Under the pieces are notes generated by a model. It did no database searches. It was not told where the DNA came from and worked only from the letters and a program-made list of their open reading frames with translations. Shown in pieces: positions 56,540 to 64,000 of a DNA stretch of 64,000 bases. The first letter of the stretch is position 1. Every line of letters starts with the position of its first letter. This DNA comes from Halarcobacter mediterraneus (GTDB lineage Bacteria > Campylobacterota > Campylobacteria > Campylobacterales > Arcobacteraceae): positions 763,203 through 827,202 of the forward strand of contig NZ_NXIE01000001.1 of assembly GCF_004116625.1 (NCBI RefSeq), written 5' to 3'. The position numbers and the translations under genes were made by a program.

Positions 56540-56570
56540 ACCAAGTTTCAAAAAAGAAACTTGGTTTTTC
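56540..56570. terminator. bidirectional terminator between glnS and the response regulator gene
   Basis: A perfect 10-bp stem, ACCAAGTTTC (56540-56549) with GAAACTTGGT (56556-56565), AAAAAA loop, T-run after. The convergent gene ends at 56570. Confidence 0.8.
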
Positions 56571-57241
56571 TAAATAATTAAAATATACCCTTCTCCCTTT
56601 AGAGTCTTAATATCTAATTCAGGAACTTTTTTTCTAAGTCTAAAAAGTAGTTGTCGTCTATTTTCATCGTTTGTAATACTTGTATGCCACAATACTAAAT
56701 CAATATGCTCATTTGATATTACAACATTTTTATTTTGTATTAATATATGTAAAAATTGTTGCTCTTTTTTTGTAAGATTTATTTTCTCCTGATTTTTATA
56801 AAGAGTTTTTGTACCTATATTATAAATATATCCATCATTTAACTCAACAGGTTTTATGTTTTCATTTAAACTAAAACGATATGTTGCTAATTTTACTTCT
56901 CTTAGAAGGTGGCTATCTAAATATGGCTTTACAATGTATCCTGTAAAGTTTACAGTAGAAGCCTCTGCAAGTGTTGAATCATCATGATATGAAGTTAAAA
57001 ATATAACAGGAACATTAAAATTCTTTTGGATGATTTGAGCTGTTTCTATGCCGTTTCGATCCCCTTTGATATTGATATCGGCGATGATGATATCAACACT
57101 ATTTTTAAACATCGTCTCAATAGCACTATCACTTCTTGATGCTATAGCAACTACATTGTACCCTTCCCATTCAAGAGTTCTTTTTATTTTTTGTGCAGTG
57201 AGCATAGTATCTTCTATAATCAAAATATTTATCTTTTTCAT
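56570..57241 (-). CDS. OmpR-type response regulator
   Basis: A 223-residue regulator. REC domain (about 3-120) with the acidic patch IIEDTML, the phospho-acceptor Asp in IIADINIKGDRNG (about 52-64) and the Lys of IVKPYLD (about 104). The C-terminal winged helix (about 130-222) has the usual LTKKEQQFLHILIQ and RLRKKVPELDIKTLKGEGY. Divergent from the sensor kinase at 57332 and close to the Tps genes, so the pair could control the adhesin; that is inference from position. Confidence 0.9.
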   Translation of the reverse strand: MKKINILIIEDTMLTAQKIKRTLEWEGYNVVAIASRSDSAIETMFKNSVDIIIADINIKGDRNGIETAQIIQKNFNVPVIFLTSYHDDSTLAEASTVNFTGYIVKPYLDSHLLREVKLATYRFSLNENIKPVELNDGYIYNIGTKTLYKNQEKINLTKKEQQFLHILIQNKNVVISNEHIDLVLWHTSITNDENRRQLLFRLRKKVPELDIKTLKGEGYILII

Positions 57242-57331
57242 ATTTATATTGTATCACTCTATCGTTATTTTTTGCGTTACTTTTTATATATCTTACATTT
57301 TTTATGATAAACTTTTAAAAAAAAGAGTTTT

Positions 57332-59212
57332 ATGCCTTATTTCCTTATTTTATTGATTTCTATATATGTAAACTTACAAGCGACAATTTTTGTCAATATA
57401 CAAGATACAATAGAGATACTCCCCCACTCCAAAATACACCATGATATAGGGAATAAAGAAACTATTAATAGTATACTAAAAAATAATGACAAGTTCATTT
57501 CCACCAATAAAAAAGTTATTGATTATTGTATTTTAGCTCCTGAAAGTGTGTGGATAAAATTTCAACTAAAAAACCCTACTTCAAATACAATAAAAAAGAT
57601 ACTTAGTTTTGAAAATATTTTTTTAGAAAAAATTGAGCTTTATAAAATAGAAAATCAAAAAGTAGTATCAACAAAAACCACAGGGTTTTATCATCTTGAA
57701 AGTTTTGATGGTACAGTTAAACTTAATCTTCCTATAACCCTTACCCCAAATAGTACACAAGAATATTATCTCTATGTCAAAAGTGAAAAACTCTCTTTAT
57801 GGTTCAAACCATTACTTCATGAACCAAAAGAGTTCAAAAAAGAAGACACAGCTAAACAAGTTATTTGGGCGCTCTTTTTTGGTGGGATATTATCTCTTGT
57901 TTTTTATAATATCTTTTTATTTATTTTTACAAGAGACAAAATATATCTATATTACTTTTTATATCTTATTGCTACACTTATGCAAAGTGAACTTTCTATA
58001 TATATTAGATTTTATTTTTTCCCTATGGACGATCTTGAGTTTGTTAAAAAAAGTTTATACTTCAACCTTTTTTATATAAATATTTTCGTTTCCTTTACTA
58101 TGACTCTTTTTATCAGACATTTTTTAAATACAAAACTGTATCCTAAAATTGACTTATCTTTGAAAATACTTATTTTTATAATACTTTTTTATTATATATT
58201 ACAAATTTTTGATATTTTTACCATCCCTCAAGTTATTCTTTTTCAGTTTGTTATGCCATACTATTTTTTATGGATTGGATTTTATGCTCTTTATAAGAAA
58301 AATCCTCAAGCCAAATTCTTTTTATTAGGCTGGAGTTTTGCTCTTTTAGCATGGTTATCCCTATTTTTTAAGTTTTTGGGATTACTTCCGGAGCAATATG
58401 TTTTTGAGTATACCTTTGAAACTCTTATTATGGCAGAGGTTATTTTATTTGCTATATCATTAGCATATCGTATCAAAATATTAGAAAAGAAAAAAAATGA
58501 TTTAACCAAGTCATTGCTTATACAACAACAAAATGAATCCAGTCGTTTAGAAAAAATTGTAAAAACAAGAACCAAAGAACTAAATAACGAACTCAAACAA
58601 AATGAGCTGCTTTTAAAAGAACTTCACCATAGAGTAAAAAACAATATGCAGTTTATCACCTCTTTGTATACCCTTAAACTCAATGAACACAAAGATAAAG
58701 ATATGGAAGAGAAGCTTCAAGATGTAGAGCGAAAAATACACTCTATGAGTATAGTACATCAAATGCTTTTTACGCAAAAGAATATTGAAACTATAGATGC
58801 TAAAGAATATTTTGAACAAGTAGTTGAAAATATCACACAAAGTTTTGAGATGGAAAATATAGATTTCAAGCTTGATATCTGTGCAATCTTAGATATAGAA
58901 GAAGCAATATACTGTGGTCTTATAGTCAATGAACTTGTAACCAATGCTATAAAGTATGCCTTTGATGGGAAAGATGGTATTATCACCATCTCTTTAAACA
59001 ACCATAAAGATGGTATCTTATTAGAGATCTCTGATAATGGAAAAGGTATACAAACAAATGACACCCCATCCTTTGGACAAATGATGGTTGAGTCACTTGC
59101 GGAAGGACAACTGGAGGGAAAACTCAACATAAAAACTGACCATGGAACACACATCTCTTTATGGTTTAAAAATAAAATCCAAAAAAGTAACGACGAAAGT
59201 AACGATAACTAA
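57332..59212 (+). CDS. 7TMR-DISM sensor histidine kinase (HisKA_2 type)
   Basis: A 626-residue kinase. Signal peptide about 1-16, periplasmic 7TMR-DISMED2-like domain (about 30-160: ESVWIKFQLKNPTSNTI, LFYLYVKSEKLSLW-like strands), then seven membrane helices (about 178-385), a coiled linker and the kinase core. The phospho-acceptor lies in ELHHRVKNNMQFITSLYTLK (about 430-449), the HisKA_2 form. The ATPase part includes LVTNAIKYAFDG and SDNGKGI. The likely partner is the divergent response regulator at 56570. The tpsA gene starts 50 bases downstream on the same strand. Confidence 0.88.
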   Translation: MPYFLILLISIYVNLQATIFVNIQDTIEILPHSKIHHDIGNKETINSILKNNDKFISTNKKVIDYCILAPESVWIKFQLKNPTSNTIKKILSFENIFLEKIELYKIENQKVVSTKTTGFYHLESFDGTVKLNLPITLTPNSTQEYYLYVKSEKLSLWFKPLLHEPKEFKKEDTAKQVIWALFFGGILSLVFYNIFLFIFTRDKIYLYYFLYLIATLMQSELSIYIRFYFFPMDDLEFVKKSLYFNLFYINIFVSFTMTLFIRHFLNTKLYPKIDLSLKILIFIILFYYILQIFDIFTIPQVILFQFVMPYYFLWIGFYALYKKNPQAKFFLLGWSFALLAWLSLFFKFLGLLPEQYVFEYTFETLIMAEVILFAISLAYRIKILEKKKNDLTKSLLIQQQNESSRLEKIVKTRTKELNNELKQNELLLKELHHRVKNNMQFITSLYTLKLNEHKDKDMEEKLQDVERKIHSMSIVHQMLFTQKNIETIDAKEYFEQVVENITQSFEMENIDFKLDICAILDIEEAIYCGLIVNELVTNAIKYAFDGKDGIITISLNNHKDGILLEISDNGKGIQTNDTPSFGQMMVESLAEGQLEGKLNIKTDHGTHISLWFKNKIQKSNDESNDN

Positions 59213-59262
59213 ATATAATACTTGAATATAAGAAAAAAGTTTTTTATGTTTAAGGATATATC

Positions 59263-62200
59263 ATGAAATTAAATCACAACTATTCTTCCCGTTTTAGAAT
59301 CCTAAAAGGTGGAAAGATAAGCTTAGTAGTATCTGCACTTCTAGGAGGTGTAACTCTAAGCTTTGCAGCGCCTAGTGGTGGAGTGGTAACTTCAGGGTCT
59401 GCTACTATTTCACAAAGTGGAAATACAACCAATATAAACCAATCCACCTCCAAAGCTAGTATAAACTGGAATAAGTTTAATATAGCTTCCCATGAAACAG
59501 TAAACTTCAATCAACCAAATCTAAATAGTATAACTCTAAACAGAGTAATAGGAAATGAAAGAAGTATTATAGATGGAGCTTTAAATGCCAATGGTCAAGT
59601 TTGGATATTAGACTCAAATGGAGTTTTATTTGGTAAAAATGCTTCAATAAATACAGCAGGACTATTAGCTACAACTAAAGATATCTCAGATACTAACTTT
59701 CAAAAAGGTAACTATACTTTTACAGGAGATTCAACAGAATCTATTATCAACCAAGGTACTATAAAAGTTAAAAATAATGGTTATGTAATCTTTGCTTCTA
59801 ATGAAGCTAAAAATAGTGGAGTGATAGAAGCTATAAAAGGAAGAGTACAACTTACATCAGCAGATGAATATACTATAAATCTAAATGGTAACTCTTTAAT
59901 AGATTTATCTGTAGATAAAGGTATATTAGATGCCCTAGTAGAAAACTCTAGCACTATTCTTGCAGATGGTGGAGAAGTATATCTAACTACTCATGCAGTT
60001 GATGAACTTCTAAGAGGTGTAGTAAATAATACAGGTATCATAGAAGCAAACTCACTAGATGGAATAAACGGACATGTGGAACTATATGCCCATGGAGGAA
60101 CTGCAAATATAGCTGGAACTATAAAAGCTAAAGGTGGGTTTGTAGAGACTTCAGGGAAAGAGCTAAGTGTAGCTTCTACAACTTTAGTAGAAGCTTCTAA
60201 ATGGCTTTTAGATCCAGTTAATATGACTATAGAATCAACAGGAGGAAGTGATATAACAGGAGCTAGTGTAAGTGCAACTGCTATAGAGTCTAACTTAGCT
60301 ACAACAGATATAGAACTCCTTGCAGATAATGATATTACTGTAAATGAAGATATCACTTGGGGTGAAGCTACAAAGCTTACTTTAACTGCAGGTAATGAGA
60401 TATATGTAAATGCTACTATTGAAAATACTAACAACACTTATGGTGGAGTTTACTTTAATGCAGTTAATAGAAATGCAGCTATAAAGTTTGACCCATCAAC
60501 TGGAAAAGTAATCATAAATAATATCAATCAACTCCAATGGATAAGTCAAGCTTTAAATGGTAGATATGAATTAGGTTCAAACATAGATGCAAGTGATACT
60601 ACTACTTGGAATAGTGGAGCTGGATTTAAACAAATAGGAGATAACTCTACAGGTAATATAGATACAAGATTTACAGGAATCTTTGATGGTAAAGGTTATG
60701 TTATAGATGGCTTGTATATCAATAGAGCTAATGAAAACTTTGTAGGGTTATTTGGTTATACTGATTCTTATGGAGCTAATAAAGGAACAATTTTAAATCT
60801 AGGACTTACCAATGTAGATATTACAGGAAGGGATTATGTTGGTGGATTAGTTGGACATAATAATTCTTCAACCATCACAAACTCTTATGTTACAGGAAAT
60901 GTAAGTGGAAATAAGCAGGTTGGAGGATTGGTTGGAACAAATGATAATTCAACTATCACAAACTCTTATGTTACAGGAAATGTAAGTGGGGGTATTGTTT
61001 TTGGTGGATTAGTTGGATACAATAATTCTTCTACCATCACAAACTCTTATGTTACAGGAAATGTAATTGGGAATACTTATGTTGGAGGATTAGTTGGATA
61101 CAATAATTCTTCTACCATCACAAACTCTTATGTTACAGGAAATGTAATTGGGAATACTTATGTTGGAGGATTAGTTGGATTTAATTTTAACTCAACCATC
61201 ACAAACTCATACTGGGATATAGATACCACAGGACAAACAAATGGAGTAGGAGGTGGAAGTTCAGCTGGGGCTACAGGAATCTACAGCTCAACAAATACGA
61301 AAAATGCTTTTAGTAAAGATACTTATGCAGGCTTTGACTTTACAAACACTTGGTTTATGATAGAAGGTGAAACAAGACCTTTTTTAAGAAGTGAATACTC
61401 TACTACTATCACAAATGACCATCAACTCCAACTTATGGCTATGGATTTAACAGCTGATTATGTTCTAGCAAATAATATAAAATACACAGGCGATATGTGG
61501 AGCTCTAAAGGGTTTGATTCTATAGGAGATAGTGCTACATACTTTCAAGGAAGCTTTGATGGTAAAGGTTATGTTATAGATGGTCTTTATATCAATAGAG
61601 GTAATGAAAATCGTGTAGGGTTATTTGGGCAGAATTGGTCTTCAAAAAGTATCTCCAATTTAGGACTTACTAATGTAGATATTACTGGAATGTATAATGT
61701 TGGAGGACTAGTAGGAGATGCATTTCGTTTAACAATTAATAATTCCTATGTCACAGGTACTATAAATGGACATGATAGTGTTGGGGGGTTAATTGGATAT
61801 GGATATAATAATAATTTTATAACAAACTCCTATACTTCTGTGGATATTACTGGAAATGATGGTGTAGGTGGATTATTGGGTAAAGCTAAAGACGGTACTA
61901 TTTTTTCCATAAGTAATTCATATACTACAGGTACTATAAATGGAAATAATAGTGTTGGAGGATTAATGGGGTCGGCATATTCTAGCTCTATAAGTAACTC
62001 TTACTCAACAGCTTCTGTATTTGGAAGTGGAAATTATATAGGTGGTTTAGTTGGACAACAGAGAGATACTTCCACAATAAATAACTCCTACTTTTCAGGA
62101 GCTGTAAGTGGTAATGATAATGTTGGAGGATTAGTTGGATATACTTTTGACTCAACCATCACAAACTCATACTGGGATATAGACACCACAGGTCAAACAA

Positions 62201-63885
62201 ATGGCGTAGGAGGTGGAAGTTCAGCTGGAGCTACAGGAATCTACAGCTCAACCAACACAGTAAATGCTTTTAGTAAAGATACTTATGCAGGCTTTGATTT
62301 TACAAATGATTGGATAATCTATAAAGGTCATACAAGACCTCTTTTAAGAGCATTTATGACAGAACTTACTGTAAAAGCAAATGATGCTACAAGAACTTAT
62401 GATGGTACTAATTATGTAGTAGGAAGTGAAGGTGTAACTTACTCCAATCCAACTTACGATAACTCTTTAGTAAATGGTACTCTAGCTTATACTTCAAGTG
62501 GTGATTTGAAAAATGCAGGAACAGCTACAATAAATGTAGATGGTTTATACTCTTCTCAACAAGGGTATATTATAAACTATGATACAGGAACTTTAACTAC
62601 CAATAAAAAGGAATTATCAGCTAACTTTTCAGTAAATGACAAGGTTTATGATGGAACTACTTCTGCTACTGCTTCTTTAGATGGTGGTTTATCAGGATTA
62701 GTCTCTGGGGATAATGTTTCTTTAGACTCTTTCTTGGCTTCATTTTCTGATAAAAATGTAGGAGATAATAAAACTATCTCTATTTCTAATATCTCTTTAT
62801 CTGGAAGTGGTAGTTCTAACTATACTATTGCTAGTTCTAGTTCTTCTACTGCTAGTATTACACCTAAAAATATCTCTGCTACTTTTAATGGCAATGACAA
62901 AGTATATGATGGTACTACTACTGCTAATGTTGAAGCTGTATTAGAAGGTCTTATTTCAGGAGATGATATTACTGTATCTCAAAGTGCGTTATTTGAAGAT
63001 AAAAATGCAGGAGAAAATAAGACTATTAATATTACAGATATATCATTAAGTGGAGAGGATATGAGAAACTATATCATTGAGACAAATGATTCTACAAGCA
63101 CTACTGCTACTATTAACAAAGCTTTAGCAACAGTAACTGTTGACAATAAAGAAGTTGTTTATAATGGGGAAACTCATACTATAGATAACTATACAGTAAG
63201 TGGATTAGTGAATAATGAAGATAAATCTGTAATAGATTCTATTACTTTACAAGGAGAAGCTAAAGATGAGGGAACTCATATTATATCAGCTTTAGGGGAA
63301 GACAATAATTATAATTTTGAGTTTATTGATGGAGAGCTAAAAATTACTCCTAAATTAATCAATGTAACATACACAGCAAATAACAAAGAGTATGATGGTT
63401 CTACTACTGCTATTGCAAATGGTTCTTTAAGTGGTGTTATCCAAGGTGATGATATAAAAGCTATTTATTCTTCTGCTAACTTTGAGAATGAAAAACCTGC
63501 TAATGATAAAAATGTTTATATAGAAGGTATCTCTTTAAGTGGGAGTGATAGTAAAAACTATATTTTAGATAAAAACTCTTATATTACTACTGCAAGTATC
63601 AATAACTCTTTAGATAGTCTTATTGCTAGTATTATAAATGATTCAACTATTAACTCTATAGAGGAGTTTAACAATATAGACTTTAACTCTTTAGATATAA
63701 ATCCAGAAGAGATAACAAATATTGAAAATATCATTACTGATTTATTACAACAAGGAGAAATCTCTTTTCCTATTATAAATGGTATTGTTCTTAGAGTTTT
63801 AGATGGAGGGATTAATATGCCTTATGGTACACAAAGGCAACTTATTTTAGAGGAAGAAGAAGATAAAAAAGAAGATGAAATATAA
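59263..63885 (+). CDS. two-partner secretion TpsA adhesin/exoprotein (filamentous haemagglutinin-type)
   Basis: A 1540-residue secreted protein. Long signal (about 1-34, ending SFAAPSG). TPS domain (about 35-260) with GNTTNINQSTSKASINW, FNQPNLNSITLNRV and the DSNGVLFGKNASI signature recognised by TpsB. Two blocks of GLUG-type repeats follow (about 526-660 and 810-980), each within a partly duplicated module. Then YDG/MBG-type beta domains (about 1020-1450: NDKVYDGTTSAT, NDKVYDGTTTAN, NNKEYDGSTTAI). The acidic end is EEEEDKKEDEI. It is a surface adhesin or contact factor. The tpsB gene overlaps its stop. Confidence 0.9.
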   Translation: MKLNHNYSSRFRILKGGKISLVVSALLGGVTLSFAAPSGGVVTSGSATISQSGNTTNINQSTSKASINWNKFNIASHETVNFNQPNLNSITLNRVIGNERSIIDGALNANGQVWILDSNGVLFGKNASINTAGLLATTKDISDTNFQKGNYTFTGDSTESIINQGTIKVKNNGYVIFASNEAKNSGVIEAIKGRVQLTSADEYTINLNGNSLIDLSVDKGILDALVENSSTILADGGEVYLTTHAVDELLRGVVNNTGIIEANSLDGINGHVELYAHGGTANIAGTIKAKGGFVETSGKELSVASTTLVEASKWLLDPVNMTIESTGGSDITGASVSATAIESNLATTDIELLADNDITVNEDITWGEATKLTLTAGNEIYVNATIENTNNTYGGVYFNAVNRNAAIKFDPSTGKVIINNINQLQWISQALNGRYELGSNIDASDTTTWNSGAGFKQIGDNSTGNIDTRFTGIFDGKGYVIDGLYINRANENFVGLFGYTDSYGANKGTILNLGLTNVDITGRDYVGGLVGHNNSSTITNSYVTGNVSGNKQVGGLVGTNDNSTITNSYVTGNVSGGIVFGGLVGYNNSSTITNSYVTGNVIGNTYVGGLVGYNNSSTITNSYVTGNVIGNTYVGGLVGFNFNSTITNSYWDIDTTGQTNGVGGGSSAGATGIYSSTNTKNAFSKDTYAGFDFTNTWFMIEGETRPFLRSEYSTTITNDHQLQLMAMDLTADYVLANNIKYTGDMWSSKGFDSIGDSATYFQGSFDGKGYVIDGLYINRGNENRVGLFGQNWSSKSISNLGLTNVDITGMYNVGGLVGDAFRLTINNSYVTGTINGHDSVGGLIGYGYNNNFITNSYTSVDITGNDGVGGLLGKAKDGTIFSISNSYTTGTINGNNSVGGLMGSAYSSSISNSYSTASVFGSGNYIGGLVGQQRDTSTINNSYFSGAVSGNDNVGGLVGYTFDSTITNSYWDIDTTGQTNGVGGGSSAGATGIYSSTNTVNAFSKDTYAGFDFTNDWIIYKGHTRPLLRAFMTELTVKANDATRTYDGTNYVVGSEGVTYSNPTYDNSLVNGTLAYTSSGDLKNAGTATINVDGLYSSQQGYIINYDTGTLTTNKKELSANFSVNDKVYDGTTSATASLDGGLSGLVSGDNVSLDSFLASFSDKNVGDNKTISISNISLSGSGSSNYTIASSSSSTASITPKNISATFNGNDKVYDGTTTANVEAVLEGLISGDDITVSQSALFEDKNAGENKTINITDISLSGEDMRNYIIETNDSTSTTATINKALATVTVDNKEVVYNGETHTIDNYTVSGLVNNEDKSVIDSITLQGEAKDEGTHIISALGEDNNYNFEFIDGELKITPKLINVTYTANNKEYDGSTTAIANGSLSGVIQGDDIKAIYSSANFENEKPANDKNVYIEGISLSGSDSKNYILDKNSYITTASINNSLDSLIASIINDSTINSIEEFNNIDFNSLDINPEEITNIENIITDLLQQGEISFPIINGIVLRVLDGGINMPYGTQRQLILEEEEDKKEDEI
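60838..61218 (+). repeat. tandem 81-bp repeats in tpsA (first GLUG block)
   Basis: Four full units of 81 bp (60838-60918, 60919-60999, 61000-61080, 61081-61161) and one partial (61162 to about 61218). Each encodes 27 residues of the GGLVG-x-N-x-STITNSYVTGNV type. Units 3 and 4 are almost identical in DNA. Recombination between them would add or remove 27 residues in frame. Confidence 0.85.
61191..62310 (+). repeat. long internal duplication within tpsA
   Basis: A segment encoding TNSYWDIDTTGQTNGVGGGS to AFSKDTYAGFDFTN occurs at about 61191-61350 and again, nearly identical, exactly 960 bases later at 62151-62310. The preceding FDGKGYVIDGLYINR part is also present twice (near 60682 and 61555). 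This shows duplication of a whole module of about 300 residues. Confidence 0.75.
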
Positions 63886-64000
63886 TGAAAAATATAAGTT
63901 TAAAAATAAAAAGTTTATTAATTCTATCTTTATTTACATGTATTAATTTATACGGAGTAGATATTCCAACTATAGGTGATGTATTAAAAGAGGTAACACC
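63885..64000 (+). CDS. two-partner secretion transporter TpsB, start only (cut by window end)
   Basis: The ATG at 63885 overlaps the tpsA stop (TAATG). The visible 38 residues are a signal peptide (MKNISLKIKSLLILSLFTCI, cleavage near LYG) followed by VDIPTIGDVLKEVTP. The last part resembles the start of ShlB/FhaC-type transporters ahead of the POTRA domains. The gene continues beyond the window. Assignment rests mainly on the overlap with tpsA, the usual tpsA-tpsB pair. Confidence 0.7.
   Translation, partial: MKNISLKIKSLLILSLFTCINLYGVDIPTIGDVLKEVT

Noticed and set aside
60838..61218. CRISPR-like array
   Set aside because: The repeats are 81-bp coding units of GLUG type without spacers, inside an intact reading frame.

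Overview
The window is a stretch of a bacterial chromosome, very AT-rich and densely coded. Gene content and order point to the Campylobacterota, most probably the Arcobacter group. Indicators are the rpmJ-rpsM-rpsK-rpsD-rpoA-rplQ operon, an rpoD with a long acidic insertion, a trmB-ftsE-ftsX-M23 block preceded by an Fn3 lipoprotein, BCCT and Tps systems, and many sensor kinases. This assignment is from recognition only, not from a search.

Layout. 1-7.7 kb: two SlyD-type FKBP isomerases, flavodoxin, LOG protein, LysE exporter, a run of small uncharacterised genes, a rhodanese and a lipoprotein peptidase. 7.7-11.8 kb: an accessory island. It holds a decayed TM2 gene, mazEF, an IS110-family remnant with a structured non-coding left end, an IS21-like end, a truncated DUF4297-type nuclease, and a small decayed integron. 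The integron has a frameshifted intI, an attI region, and one complete acetyltransferase cassette with its attC, divergent from intI. 11.8-28.3 kb: housekeeping genes guaB, gatA, the alpha operon with a strongly structured leader, a HIT protein, a BCCT transporter, a DHH phosphoesterase, leuB-leuD, rpoD, and the hemL-ppnP-atpZ operon.

28.4-37.5 kb: a coherent cell-surface locus. It holds a TonB-like protein, an MTHFR-like enzyme, a rhombosortase, a Crp/Fnr regulator, two large GlyGly-CTERM proteins, a TonB-dependent receptor between them, and a third small secreted relative. The three secreted proteins share an N-terminal domain I cannot name. A perfect FNR-type box lies upstream of the small one. 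37.6-56.5 kb: an unusual SRAP protein (Pro where Cys2 is expected), speB-rodA, an rluD/Fn3/trmB/ftsE/ftsX/envC-like operon, a haem-type GGDEF protein, a methyltransferase, a Cache histidine kinase, a tandem-thioredoxin protein, a GntR-regulated ABC exporter with a perfect operator, and a GlnRS carrying a YqeY tail.

56.5-64 kb: a response regulator divergent from a 7TMR-DISM histidine kinase. The kinase is followed by a two-partner secretion pair: a 1540-residue TpsA adhesin with GLUG and YDG repeats, and the start of its TpsB transporter, cut by the window edge. No tRNA, rRNA or CRISPR array was seen. The strongest candidates for something unusual are the integron remnant, the IS110 left-end RNA, the rhombosortase/GlyGly-CTERM/TonB locus with its unnamed shared domain, and the Pro2 SRAP protein.
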